A stretch of DNA of 64,000 nucleotides, from assembly GCA_959347315.1 (NCBI GenBank), contig OY365810.1, positions 24,890,604 to 24,954,603 of the forward strand, written 5' to 3'. The notes under the pieces are model-generated. The model had not been told where the DNA came from and searched no databases. It worked only from the letters and a program-made list of their open reading frames with translations. Below, one piece after another: positions 55,201 through 64,000 of the stretch. The translations under genes were made by a program, and so were the position numbers. Every line of letters starts with the position of its first letter. Position 1 is the stretch's first letter. This stretch comes from Bimastos eiseni (lineage: Eukaryota; Annelida; Clitellata; Crassiclitellata; Lumbricidae).

Positions 55201-57429
55201 CCAAGTGACATTTATGCATACATGTCTAAAATTATGATGATTACAGTAAGCTGCAAATTGGAATTAACCCATTCGCTGTCGCCGCTCGTCATCAATTATG
55301 TGTATGCTGTGTGCCGTTATGACGAGTGGCTCTCGTCATGTATATAATGGACCTCTTTGCTAAGTGTGACACTGCAGGCTTTAGCTATTATTCATAGTCA
55401 AGGCTAATGAAAGTCAGCACTGTATTTTATTATATGTTTGAGCTGCTATTGACTACTTTTTGTGCCTTATTTTTAAGTTGTTGATAGTTCTAAGTAGGCC
55501 TATCACGTGTTCTTTCACAGCAACTTTCGACATTCTCTTACGATAACTGTTGCCTTTTTTGAGATAAGTTTAAGTTGTTTACCTGGCTGCAAGAATGTAT
55601 AGCAAAGAAAACATGCTTCGTATGTTAAAAGATAGCGATTATTTTGAATTCGACGGCAATATTAGTGATCATGAATCAGGCGATGAGTCAAATTGCGATA
55701 ATGGAAATGAAAGTGACGTTGATTCCATCGATTCGCTATATATACGAATTAGGTACGCAAACCATTTCCCCAAACATTGTTCAGTGGAAGCTCTCATCAG
55801 GTCACACACCAACATTTGCTGGACAACAGAATCTGCTTTTTGATAGCACAAACTTGGAGACAGTTGACATTTTCAAACTGTTTTTGACTAAGGGCCTTGT
55901 GAACCATATTTGTAGGCTACTGTTAACCATTCAGTTCCATGTGCGCATAAGTTTCTAGCTTACTAAGTATTCAAAATCTATGAAAATAATAACCAACAAT
56001 AGCAATTTTCTTTATAAACCTGATTCATATTATAGCAAATTCCAGTCATTGCAAGAATGAATCGAGTGCATAAACAACAATTGCAATAAAATGTGTTAGG
56101 GCCTGTGTGTTTCGTCTTTCGGCACACAAGGAGTCTTTTTACCTCTGATACGGTGGCAGCGAAAGGGTTAATATATATCAGGTTTATGCCACTTACAAAT
56201 GGTCAACAAGGACTTTCAATAGAAATAAATTTAAGGATTTAGTTGTCTTCATTTTTGCAACTGGCAAGAGCACTAAATTGGTCTATATGTACCTTTGGTC
56301 CTTGTCACTAATCTGACAAATATAGAAATAGCAAACCCATGCTGAACCCTTACAATTTTTGAGTGTTGCGGGCCAACATGCAGACTTAAGTCAAAGGTAG
56401 CTTTTGTAGAAAACGAGCCTACCTACTGCAGCTCTTTTTATGTATTTTAGTACATGGTTATTTATTGCATATTCAGAGATGTTTATTATATTTTAATTTG
56501 TAATTATTTGTATAATACTACACACAATATGCTGAAAATAATAGCCAAGATCTTTTTGTGTTATTCATTCTTACAACGCACTTAAGATGTTTAGTGTTTG
56601 AAAATATGTTAATTTTTGTTTATGGACCTAGAAGCCAAAAGTTGTTCTTGTCTGGCTACATTTCAACATATTTCCACGAAATTCTGATGCTTTCAATCAA
56701 TAAATCAAAATCATACTTGATATAGCGCCTTTCAAGATATCTACTCAAAGGTTTTATTACTGTAGCTAACATTTTCACAAGGATTTGCATGTAATTAATA
56801 TTTAGCGTAAACCACAGAACTTCAGAAACTGAACCTTGTTCTGTAGTCCACTCAGAAACAGACATCACATATTGAGTCTGCAAAGGTCCTAAAAAGGAAC
56901 ATTTTGCTAATATTCGGATGCCAGCCATCATCAATAGGCAATAGATAAGAGATTAATCATATCGATTGGTTTCAACAAGACTGAAACAATGTAGAAGTTT
57001 TTCAAATCAGTGTACAGACATATGTATGCTTGGACCTGTTCTGTTTTTCTTGTTGTTGTAGCTTAACCCTTTAGCGACGAACTGCTTAGGTTTTCCCATA
57101 CATTTTAGTACATGATTGTTATTAAAGGGTTAAAAGCTGCTTCTTATGTTGTGTTCTTCTGAAAATCTGCAACCTGTATTTTAACTTTTGTGTGGAATAT
57201 TTTTAAACCAGAGCTTCATCGCTACGTGTTCCTCGTCTTCAAGCAGAAAGGAAAGCTGACATTTGATGAACCACATCTAAGCAATCGTTCCGGTGAGGGT
57301 CGTGGAAAGCAACAAGTCTCGAAGTTTGCAGCAAACCACCACCTGGGTGATCCGATTGCTGGAAACTACTATCAGGCCGAATGGGATGATTACGTCCCAA
57401 AACTGTATGAACAGCTGGCTGGAAAATAA
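49215..57429 (+). CDS. PEBP1: Phosphatidylethanolamine-binding protein (PEBP/RKIP family)
   Basis: Five exons with matching phases: 49215-49283, 52846-52899, 54066-54132, 54964-55101, 57212-57429 (TAA). They give 181 residues (human PEBP1 187). The start [14 protein letters not shown] leads into [16 protein letters not shown]. Then come the ligand-pocket signature DPDAPSR (64-70), REWHHW (76-81) and [18 protein letters not shown] (102 onwards). The C-terminus is [20 protein letters not shown], almost identical to vertebrates. There is no signal peptide, so it is cytosolic. Family members bind anionic phospholipid head groups, and mammalian PEBP1 restrains Raf-1/MEK signalling. The mammalian PKC target Ser153 ('VASF') is VSKF here: a lysine occupies that place and a serine sits one residue earlier. 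All four introns carry mobile elements. Orthology to PEBP1 specifically, rather than another animal PEBP, is inferred. Confidence 0.95.
51022..52291. mobile_element. hAT-type element, 1270 bp, in PEBP intron 1
   Basis: The ends are CAGAGGTCCCCAAAGTTTT and CACTTTGGAGACCCCTG. The flanking duplications are ATGTAAAC and ATATAAAC (7 of 8). GCGGGCC(A/G)CA lies just inside both ends, the widespread 'CAGGGGTC..CAAACT' hAT terminus. The interior open frames (for example 51295-51627) show no recognisable transposase domain. Confidence 0.85.
52344..52513. mobile_element. Small hAT-like element, 170 bp
   Basis: The arms are GAGGGCCGTACCGAG and CTCGTTACGGCCCTG, flanked by GCTGTATG and GCTGTATT. The internal segment GGTGCCAGATTGATGCTAGG matches 371-392 at the left of the window. 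PEBP intron 1. Confidence 0.7.
52575..52745 (+). repeat. Degraded tRNA-derived SINE, family A
   Basis: TGGTTAGGACGCTGGACCTG resembles the A box. AACAAGTCCATCGCACACA and TGTGTGCACTTCTGATC match GAGCAAGTCCTTCGCGCACA and GTGTGCACTTCTGAGC in the 10090 copy. The B box is lost. It ends 100 bp before PEBP exon 2. Confidence 0.65.
53190..53650 (+). repeat. LINE-type tail followed by a tRNA-like SINE (family C)
   Basis: 53200-53275: GAGTGCTTCTGAGTAGATGG, then GGGGTGCTATATATAAAAC and (AAT)n. 53455-53520: ATTAGTCAAGTGGCTAACAT, then TTGAAGTTCAAATTCC. This parallels the tRNA-like TAGTCAAGTGGCTAGCGTGC ... GAGTTCGAGTCTCC on the minus strand at 61383-61475. PEBP intron 2. Confidence 0.6.
54349..54585. mobile_element. 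Transposon-derived AAGACC/GAGACC repeat block
   Basis: It starts CAGTGTTGGGCACGAGACC and consists of some 20 degenerate copies of CAAGACCxA / GAGACCAAGA. The pattern and CAGTGTTGGGC end are typical of hAT-type non-autonomous elements. The right boundary (ACATCCCTG, about 54579) and target duplication are uncertain. An open frame through it (R/P/S-rich) is not a gene. PEBP intron 3. Confidence 0.6.
55268..56167. mobile_element. piggyBac-type element, 900 bp, in PEBP intron 4
   Basis: TTAA|CCCATTCGCTGTCGCC at the left and GGTGGCAGCGAAAGGG|TTAA at the right: 13 of 16 arm positions pair, with exact TTAA target sites. CCC/GGG termini with TTAA are diagnostic of piggyBac. The interior has a piece of transposase (next entry) but lacks the catalytic core, so it is defective. 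Confidence 0.88.
55595..55910 (+). pseudogene. piggyBac transposase N-terminal fragment (frameshifted)
   Basis: The first frame, from ATG 55595, is acidic ([19 protein letters not shown], then D/E/S-rich). This resembles the acidic N-terminus of piggyBac transposases. A second frame gives [20 protein letters not shown], comparable to the conserved 'P.D.F.LF..DEL...I' block that opens the transposase domain. A frameshift separates them, and no DDD core follows. Confidence 0.6.
57067..57129. mobile_element. 63-bp TTAA-flanked mini-element
   Basis: TTAA|CCCTTTA ... TAAAGGG|TTAA. The arms are short but exact and flanked by TTAA. The CCCTTT.GC end resembles the right arm of the 55268-56167 element. 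PEBP intron 4, about 80 bp before the last exon. Confidence 0.5.
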
Positions 57430-58870
57430 AGGAAGGCTTTTCCGCTTACGACCTGACATGCTCAGCTTTTGGTTAGCTGGTTACATTTGAATTTGTTGCA
57501 AAGTGTTTAAGACTTGGCGTGCCTCACCGTTTTACCAGTTTAAGCACTTTTGACAGCCTTTGATTTTGTTTGTAAATGACACTGTGTTAATGTAGCAGCT
57601 TGGAAAGCACACTGTGTTGATGCAGCTGTAATTATTAGTAAGATGTTAATAACAGTACTGCTTTGTGATATTAATAAGAGTACTGCTTTGTTTCAAGTTA
57701 AGGTCTCTGTCTACTGTTAGCTGAAATTAATGCTATTTGAGCTGCCTTAGCATGCTAGTTGCTGAAGTCCTTAGATAAAATAACACAAGTTTAGCACCTC
57801 TATCAATGCTCTGACTTTGGCTGCCTGTTGACGATAGAGGCATACCTTTTGCATTAATTAACCTTGTTTCTGCTTACTACTGTAATTGAAATTTAAAAAA
57901 AATTAAATTGCTTGTTAACAATATTTTTATTGAAATGTTTGATACTACTACATTTCGCTAGTTTCAAGAGTTCTTCAGTAAAGCTTTGCTGCTTCTATAT
58001 TTTGTCGGGTTAGTGTCAATGACGAAAGGTACACATGAACTGATGTAATGCTTTTACGGTTTGTCCCTACCAACACTGGTGGCAAGATGGAGGCAACTAA
58101 ATCCTTACACATAGCCTGTGACAGGATGAACCATAGCTAATATTGATTGCTGTCTTATATAGCGCCATTGTAATAATGCAGAATCATTGGTTCAAGTGAT
58201 ACTAACTATCTGTTATGCTGAATTATGGTATAGGACATATGATCAAACATTGCTGATTTTTGTGTGATGTGAAACAAGGCAGTCCTGATATTAAACATCT
58301 TAATAATAATAATCAGCTGAAGCAAAGCAGTGTGTAGATAAAAATTGGCCATATGTTGACTCCGGCTGTATCTGAAATTGCACCTACAATAATCACAGAG
58401 TGCATGAACTCCATGTGTGGTCGAATTGAAACTCAAACATGCGCTGGATTCTGCAAATTAAGCAGACACTGAGGGCAAGCACCAAGCCCCCTGCCCTTTG
58501 GGTTGGTGACTATTGCAGAATCTTGGCAGAATCATCTATGTAATATAGTTACATCAGTCGGAAGAAGGTCGAGTTGGAAGCCCGCAATAAAGATGCCAAT
58601 TTACTGAATTTAGAAACCTTGATGTAGGCAGTGCTTACCTCTTAACCAAATCGTCTTTTTGTTAGCCTTTGTCCTTTGAGACGGTCGGCCAGTTCAATCA
58701 CTGGGAACTGAAATTCGTGACCAGCCTAAGGACAAGAGTCTTTGGAGACCCAGGGGACACTTGGCCCTCTCCTCTAATTAAATTGTAACCTACCCCGATC
58801 TAATTACTTCTGAAATGTAAATGTAAACTGTTTTATATTCAACGATGGTATATGGCCTCAATTTAGCCTA
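57430..58870. other. 3' UTR and flank of PEBP gene; no further gene
   Basis: AT-rich sequence after the stop. AATAAA overlaps the stop codon (GAAAATAAAGG), and further ATTAAA-type signals lie near 57902. A TAATATTAATAAGAGTACTGC-like pair lies at 57648-57690 (AACAGTACTGCTTTGTGATA and AAGAGTACTGCTTTGTTTCA). No exon was recognised. Confidence 0.45.
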
Positions 58871-58879
58871 CTATCACAA

Positions 58880-59105
58880 TGACTACTTCAAAAGGGCGTG
58901 AAACCTTGAAGGGGCGACGATCAGAAGAGTGTGCAGAGCAGAGGGAGTTCAATTCCAGTTACCCTAAGTCTGACTAATCTTTCTTACGCTTGGCGGCGGC
59001 CTTGCAAGGCGGTCGAAAGTAAAATTCGACTCCTGTAATAAGTTGTCATCGTTCGTTCATAATGAACTTTTAATCATAATGTAGTTTGTCAGTTTGAAAT
59101 TACAC
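58880..59105 (+). repeat. tRNA-derived SINE-like repeat, family B
   Basis: GAGTTCAATTCCAGTTACCC contains a B-box-like GTTCAATTCC. The tail AAATTCGACTCCTGTAATAA is the family signature. Members also lie at 6776 (-), 20010 (-) and 24490 (+). Confidence 0.65.
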
Positions 59106-59159
59106 GTAATTCGTTCTCAAGGGGCCAGATTCTTGGCCGGGTCATGCGTGAGCCGTCTA

Positions 59160-59640
59160 GCGATTCACGCAGTGAGTAAGGAGATGGAGAAGTAGGTGGA
59201 GTGGAGGAGGAGGTGGATGAAAAGGCGAAGCAAGAGGAGAAAGAAGAGGCCAGGGAGGGGGAGGTTTGTGAGGAAGAGGAGGAAGTGGTGGAGGAGGGGT
59301 ATAAGAGGGAAGGGAAGCAGAGTGGAATGGAGGAGGATGGATGGGGCGTTGGTTGAAGAGGTAAGAAAATAAATTTGGGACGAGAAGAGGAACGGTGAGG
59401 AATGGGAGGGGAGGTTGAGTGGGGTGGAAGAGGCAGGCGAGGAGAAGGGGTGGGAGGTTAAGAAAAAATGCTAGTGGAAGGGAGCAAGTGAAATGGGAGG
59501 TTGAGGAAGGAGGGGACAGGAGGGTAGACGACTGGAGTAGGAGGAGATTATAGATAAGGTAGGGTAGGGAAGGGAATGGCGAAGTGTAGGAACTAGGAAT
59601 GAGAAGGAAGAGAGCGGGAACGCGGGGAAAATGGACGCCC
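59160..59640. repeat. Purine-rich (GGA/GAA) strand-asymmetric tract
   Basis: About 480 bp in which the plus strand is almost entirely G and A (for example GGAGGAGGAGGTGGATGAAA), with very few pyrimidines. The minus strand reads S/P-rich and continues the reverse-transcriptase fragment to its right. It could be a low-complexity C-terminal or 3' region of that element. Confidence 0.8.
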
Positions 59641-60318
59641 TCCTAATTCCCAGTCCTCCCATCCTGATCGGGAGAGTGGCCTGACCCCATTGGTCATCGG
59701 TCATCGAAATGTTGAAGATTCGCTCGATCCCTCCTCGCAGCAGATCGTCGTAAGCCCATAGACGCGGGTGGTCGTGGCAAGGGGTGCATCTCAATAAATG
59801 CATGAGTTTAGGCGAGCCGATCGAATGTCTAAGGATCAGTAGAGCGTCTTGTCTAGCGATTAGTTGCAACCTGTCGAGGGCAATTCCAAGGTCGGCCACA
59901 CAAGTGTCGAGGGCTGAAAGCAGGGCATCCGTCGGCGAGAGCGAAGCCCCTAGGAGCACGGCCGATGATGCATTGACTCGAGCGAACTGTCCTAGGAAGC
60001 CTTGACTAACGTCGTTGATATGGGCGTCGGAAGATATGAGTTCGCATTTTTTGCGGTTGAGCGCGAGGCCAAGTTGCAGACATCCGCCTCCACCACCTTA
60101 GGATCTCCGCCCAAGGTGAGGTCGTCGAGGTATCCTAAGGCCAATGGTGAAAGCAGGTGATTAAGGATCGGCTGTAGCGGTAAGCAGAAAAGTAGAGGTC
60201 CCAAGGGATCGCCCTGTTGCGAACCTTCTTGCGATTGTATCGTGCAGAGATGTCGCTTCGGCGTAGGCAAGATGGCAATATGCGGATAAATTAGGAATGA
60301 GTACGTCCACTGATTTAT
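59471..60318 (-). pseudogene. Non-LTR retrotransposon reverse-transcriptase fragment (YLDD), frameshifted
   Basis: On the minus strand the frame starts inside the palm: SQEGSQQGDPLGPLLFCL, then LALGYLDDLTLGG (catalytic YLDD box). It must then shift frame near 60070 to read LGLALNRKKCELISS and continue as LLGASLSPTDALLSALDTCV. The next block is LRCTPCHDHPRLWAYDDLLR, then QWGQATLPIRMGGLGIR. 'GLxLNxxKCELI' and 'PxRxGGLGIR' are standard in a class of non-LTR reverse transcriptases abundant in marine invertebrates. The 5' half is missing at an (AAT)n boundary. The frame is disrupted, so it is inactive. Confidence 0.85.
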
Positions 60319-60326
60319 TATTATTA

Positions 60327-60366
<40 letters not shown>
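60318..60366. repeat. (ATT)n microsatellite
   Basis: Pure or near-pure ATT units, probably the 3' tail of the minus-strand element 60678-60365. A second mixed tract (ATT)n(CATC)n(CAG)n lies at 60680-60742. Confidence 0.95.
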
Positions 60367-60678
60367 GTTATCGCCCATGATGAGCTAATGGAGTGTTGGC
60401 AATGTCCCGAAGAGGCAGACTGCGTTCCCACGCTGAAGAACAACTGAGATACGTTGGAACAGAAATGACGTCTCCATTGGATCGTGGGTTGCAGCACTCG
60501 TTCGACTACAAAACTCTGAGATGAACTCCAGTCCTTCCCTGCTCCAAGCGCCGCCGGATTCCAAGGAGAGGGCTACGAAGTCGTGGGTGTTGGTTATGGT
60601 GGAATACTTGGCCCTCTTCGTCTTAGCTGCGCGTTCGGCTGCTTCGCCAGCTCTGATAGATGTGTCGACAAGACACAT
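60365..60678 (-). pseudogene. C-terminal end of a related non-LTR ORF with (TAA)n tail
   Basis: The minus strand reads ERAAKTKRAKYSTITNTHDF, then SLESGGAWSREGLEFISEF and QRISVVLQRGNAVCLFGT. It then stops and runs into (TAA)n at 60366-60320. This is the extreme C-terminus of the same class as the YLDD fragment. It lies before that fragment in transcription order, so these are two separate truncated insertions, not one split ORF. Confidence 0.8.
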
Positions 60679-60745
60679 CTATAATATTATTATTATTATT
60701 ATTATCATCATCATCATCATCAACAGCAGCAGCAGCAGCATCCTA

Positions 60746-61380
60746 GGATTATATATGGTATGTAAAGCAAATCATTCTATTAAAAGCAAAATCCAGTCTT
60801 ATCCTCCTTAAAAATTGTGATTCAATCAGCTAAACACACCATGTTTTCAAAATGGCGTCTTCGCGTTGGTCTGTATACATATATAGATTAAGGATCTGAG
60901 ATTTATAGCTCTTATCTGGTCGAAAGTGCTGCTGGACTTTGGGCCGGACTCATCTCGTGGCTATCAGCGCCACCACCACCACCACCACCATCATCATCAT
61001 CGTGGTCGTCGACGGATTGGCTTTGCTTTTTCTCTGCCTTTGTGTCTGGAGGCGGAGGAGGCGTAGCCTACGTGGGTCAGTAAGTTATCGTCCGTCCGTG
61101 GAAACGCTTTCGCGAGATAAATCTATGAAGGCTTTGTTCGGCACGGTTCTACGGGTCAAGATCGAATGGAAATCCTCGTCGACGTTTCTGGTAGTTAAAG
61201 AGATCATTTGCATGATCAAGAGAGCGTTGTGGGACTGATACACGCGGCTGCGGTGTCGACATAGATAGATGATATAAGAGTTAGTGAGTTAGAGCGTTTC
61301 AGACGGGATTTGAAATCGAAGATATTGAAGCGGCATTGTTAAGCCTGAGATGGCTAACAATTAAGCATTAATCTCAACAT
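60746..61380. other. No gene seen; trinucleotide tract
   Basis: 60968-61005 is a (CAC)n(CAT)n tract. The open frame through it (60939-61238) reads a T/I/V homopolymer mixture and is not supported as a gene. The remainder is featureless. Confidence 0.45.
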
Positions 61381-61382
61381 GA

Positions 61383-61475
61383 ATAGGCCTATATGCCCTT
61401 GCGGAGACTCGAACTCCCGGTCTCTCGATTGACGGTCCAGCACGCTAGCCACTTGACTATCGCCGTATAGAACTA
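61383..61475 (-). repeat. tRNA-derived SINE head, family C
   Basis: The minus strand reads GCGATAGTCAAGTGGCTAGC, with the A box TAGTCAAGTGG fitting TRGYNNARNNG exactly. It continues to GACCGGGAGTTCGAGTCTCC, with the B box GTTCGAGTC. The acceptor-stem ends do not pair, so it is a tRNA-derived SINE rather than a tRNA gene. Related degraded copies lie at 53455 and 63570. Confidence 0.75.
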
Positions 61476-61830
61476 AATGAAGGAATAATGATGATTAAAT
61501 GAGTTAATAGAGGACAAAATGAACGAAGGAATATAGAAGGAAAGAATGAATGTATTTATTCTGAGAACCGCGAGGGGCTCAGCGTCAAACAGGGCGGGTT
61601 TAGGGCGGGTTTAGGGTAGGTGGGTTCGTCGGAAAGCATGGCGTGACCGTGTATCGTAAAGTTAGCATTCTCATTAAAGACTGTGGCGACGGAATACGTA
61701 TTTAGATATCGCAGACCGACTGCAGAAAAAGACCGTTGGGACAATGTGCCATGTAATTCAAACTCACTGCCACCCTTACCATCCACTATGGGAAAAGCCA
61801 CCACCCGAAAGAACGACACACTACATGCAT

Positions 61831-61889
<59 letters not shown>

Positions 61890-62279
61890 CATATAGGGCT
61901 ACTTGTCTACAGTACAGTAACTGTAAGCAGATTAATTTCTACGTAGAACCATACAATTAAGCCTAATTTGTATATTTCTGTAATAAATGCAAATATTATA
62001 CAAATGCCTGTACAAATGTAGGGCCTACATTCGTATATATTAGGTGCGTATATTAATTATATATGAATAAATTTAGGCCCTACAAGTTTATAATATGAAG
62101 GTATTATTGTGTCCTATTGAAACTGGCTTAACTGTTCTACTTAAATTGTTGGTCATTGATTGATTGAAGCAGAAATCTTATGCAAAAACTGAAAGAAAAA
62201 TTGTATATAAATACATACTTATATAATAAACCTTATTTCTTTAATTCTGAAATTTGATACCGCCCTTATTCCAACATCA
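61476..62279. other. No gene seen; includes (TA)n microsatellite
   Basis: A (TA)27-like tract at 61834-61887 is the main feature. The rest is AT-rich, with GGGCGGGTTTAG repeated twice at 61591-61612. No exon recognised. Confidence 0.6.
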
Positions 62280-62466
62280 TTTGCTCAGAAGTGCACACTA
62301 CTCGACGGCGCGATTGCAGTTGTCCTGCAGAGCAATTGTGCGCGAAGGACTTGCTCAGGGTTCCTACACAGTGACTGCAGACGTCTCGGACGAGGGTCGA
62401 ACCCGCTCACTCACACTGAATGCTACGGGCTGACCGCTCTTACCGATCAGCCACCGTGCCAAGCAT
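62280..62466 (-). repeat. tRNA-derived SINE, family A (best-preserved copy)
   Basis: The minus strand starts TTGGCACGGTGGCTGATCGG, then TAAGAGCGGTCAGCCCGTAG, and the B box GCGGGTTCGACCCTCGTCCG. It continues through CACTGTGTAGGAACCCTGAG and CAAGTCCTTCGCGCACAATT to GTGTGCACTTCTGAGCAAAT. It is similar to 10090-10330 along its whole length. Confidence 0.85.
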
Positions 62467-62734
62467 ATATATATTTTTTAATTATGTATATACGCCTTAG
62501 TGTGTCTACAATACCGAAATAATGATCTGGAGAAAAGAAGACACTAGGAATGTCCATTGAGGATTATAAAAAGAGGATGAATTCCGCTAAAAAATTCTAC
62601 TAAGAACTTCCTGGAAACAGGCTGTCACGAATTTAACTAGCATCAGCTATCTGTAACTAAAGCTAAACCGCCAAGGTCTTTGGCCAGACAGTAAATCCGT
62701 TCATTTTTCCTTCACTTTCTTCAATCACTCATTC

Positions 62735-62985
62735 TGAAAATTTTTATAGCGCCCCTTCAAGAAACATAGCACTCAGGAGCGATCACAGTCACAAGCTAAA
62801 AAAAGACTTGAGTGATTTATAAAACCCGGTTTTATTTGCCAGAGCAGAGCCTCAGAGGTAAGAAGCGCAGTTCCAATGGAAGGTAATTCCAGATGGAGGA
62901 CGCTACTGCCGTGAAAGCTTAGCGTTGCCTGGCAGACAAGCGAGCACTTGGAACTATAGGCCCTACACGTCGGACACTGCATATG
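62735..62985 (-). pseudogene. CR1-like LINE 3' end, minus strand
   Basis: It opens (plus strand) TTTTTATAGCGCCCCTTCAA and CACTCAGGAGCGATCACAGT, the reversed LINE tail. The minus strand reads FHGSSVLHLELPSIGTA, a degraded version of 'GSSVWN.LP..LR'. It runs directly into the ATGT microsatellite. Confidence 0.6.
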
Positions 62986-63009
62986 TGCATGCTTGTAAGT
63001 GTATATGCA

Positions 63010-63298
63010 TGTATGTTTGTAAGTGTATATGTATGTATGTATGTATGCATGTATGTATATGTAGGTATGTATGTATGTATGTATGTATGTATGTATGTAT
63101 GTATGTATGTATGTATATGTATGTATGTATGCACGTACGCAGGTATGTATGTATTTTTATATGTATATATGTATGTGTAGGCCCTATATATGTGTATGTA
63201 TGTATGTATGTATGTTTGTATGTATGTATGTATGTATGGATGTATGTATGTATGTATGGATGTATGTATGTATGTATGTATGTATGTATGTATGTATG
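63010..63298. repeat. (ATGT)n microsatellite
   Basis: About 290 bp of ATGT units with scattered interruptions. All six frames yield artefactual Y/V/C/M or T/H/I repeats. It directly abuts the hAT end at 63299. Confidence 0.97.
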
Positions 63299-63375
63299 CA
63301 GGGGTGTAACAAGCGGGGGACTGAGGGGCACCTGCCCTCCCCAGTTTGAAAACTGGGGGTCAAAGCTTAAGGTAT
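63299..63375. mobile_element. Left end of the 11882-type hAT MITE
   Basis: CAGGGGTGTAACAAGCGGGG, then GAGGGGCACC and CCCAGTTT, match 11882-11935. The matching right end (GTTACACCTCTG) was not found downstream, so the copy is truncated or diverged. Confidence 0.7.
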
Positions 63376-63569
63376 TGTGGGTGAATAAATTTACAATAAT
63401 TGTATGTTTTGTTTTTACGATTTGTTCTTACGCACGCATAGTTGGTATAAAAACTATCATTTACAAAAGAAAATAATGCTTGTTTGGTTATTAATTCATC
63501 AATAATATATCACTTTGTTCCTACTCAAAATACAGAAAATTTCTGACACTAGAATACTAGTCATTGGCT

Positions 63570-63690
63570 AAAGAAATAGTCTAGTGGTTGGTCTACAATC
63601 ATGAAGTTTGGGTTCAGATCCCTGCCACACATTTGATTGGAAATGTCTGTTGGGACATGCAACTCCTAGCCAACGCCACAATACTGAGAA
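63570..63690 (+). repeat. Degraded tRNA-like SINE
   Basis: AATAGTCTAGTGGTTGGTCT resembles a D-arm (A box) and GGGTTCAGATCCC a B box. The following sequence (TGTCTGTTGGGACATGCAAC) is not matched elsewhere in the window. Confidence 0.5.
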
Positions 63691-63776
63691 GTTCCTAGCA
63701 CGGAAGACTTGCGTGGAGCTGCTCTCTTATGGTGATGGTTGCTGATGAAAGAGGCGATTGGTCATTTCCTGATTGG

Positions 63777-64000
63777 GACTTGGGAGTTCTTCTGGATGAA
63801 GACCTGTCCTTGGAGGAACATGTCAGTTCCATGGGCAGGTCTTGCTTTTATCAACTACGCCGATTATAGTCATTCGGCGAAATCACTCAGTTGACGCCGC
63901 TATTACTCTTGTTCACTACTTCGTGCTGACTCGCCTGAACTACTACAACGGTGTTCTTGCGGGTCTGCCAAAGTTCCGAATAAGACAGCTTCAATCCATC
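63777..64000 (+). pseudogene. Non-LTR reverse-transcriptase fragment running off the right edge
   Basis: It reads DLGVLLDEDLSLEEHVSSM and GRSCFYQLRRL-stop. After a frame change it reads LTRLNYYNGVLAGLPKFRIR and QLQSI. These are the 'LGV.LD..L....H......S..Y.LR.LR' and 'LDYCNS.L.GLP...I..LQ..QN' motifs of CR1/Rex-type LINEs. An in-frame stop and a frameshift mark it as inactive. It continues past the window. Confidence 0.75.

Noticed and set aside
60939..61238. 99-codon open frame with Thr/Ile/Val run
   Set aside because: Driven by a CAC/CAT trinucleotide tract with no recognisable domain.
61383..61475. Possible functional tRNA gene on the minus strand
   Set aside because: A and B boxes are good, but the acceptor stem does not pair and related copies occur, so it is a SINE head.
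62925..63476. Cys/Tyr/Val repeat protein of 183 codons and its opposite-strand His/Thr/Ile partner
   Set aside because: Translation of the ATGT microsatellite only.

Overview
This window is eukaryotic nuclear DNA. Genes are split into many short exons with GT-AG introns, spacing is wide, the base composition is AT-rich, and the introns and gaps are packed with transposon relics and microsatellites. The protein families, the CR1-like LINE tails, the tRNA-derived SINEs and the striking abundance of the palindrome TAGGCCTA fit a marine invertebrate, most likely a non-vertebrate deuterostome (echinoderm, hemichordate or similar). The species cannot be fixed from sequence alone.

Four protein-coding genes are supported at exon level. 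(1) 1799-8306 (+) is the last eight exons of a divergent Slo/BK-type potassium channel, covering RCK2 and an aspartate-rich calcium bowl. Its membrane and pore exons must lie to the left of the window. (2) 16879-26701 (+) is a complete KCMF1-like ZZ/C2H2 zinc-finger protein in eight exons, beginning with a 16-nt coding exon. (3) 34311-47637 (-) is the complete beta subunit of mitochondrial NAD-dependent isocitrate dehydrogenase (IDH3B) in ten exons, one intron being GC-AG. (4) 49215-57429 (+) is a complete five-exon phosphatidylethanolamine-binding protein (PEBP/RKIP family). The order is Slo(+) KCMF1(+) IDH3B(-) PEBP(+): KCMF1 and IDH3B converge, while IDH3B and PEBP are head-to-head 1.6 kb apart. 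The four proteins have no obvious shared pathway (excitability, ubiquitin ligation, TCA cycle, kinase-pathway/lipid binding), so this is not a functional cluster.

The rest is mostly mobile DNA. Several elements can be delimited to the base by terminal inverted repeats (TIRs) and target-site duplications (TSDs). They are hAT-type elements at 11882-12133, 13657-15402, 37091-37976, 43488-44008, 51022-52291 and 52344-52513; a TA-flanked pogo/Tc1-like element at 13886-15203 nested in a hAT element; and TTAA-flanked piggyBac-type elements at 36344-36394, 36813-38550, 55268-56167 and 57067-57129, of which 36813-38550 contains a nested hAT element. LINE 3' ends with a conserved tail recur on both strands, and three tRNA-derived SINE families are present. 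The right end (58.8-64 kb) has no recognisable gene and holds reverse-transcriptase fragments, SINEs and long microsatellites.

No CRISPR array, operon, rRNA or convincing functional tRNA gene was found. The most interesting single item is the divergent Slo paralogue. No wholly new multi-gene system is evident.
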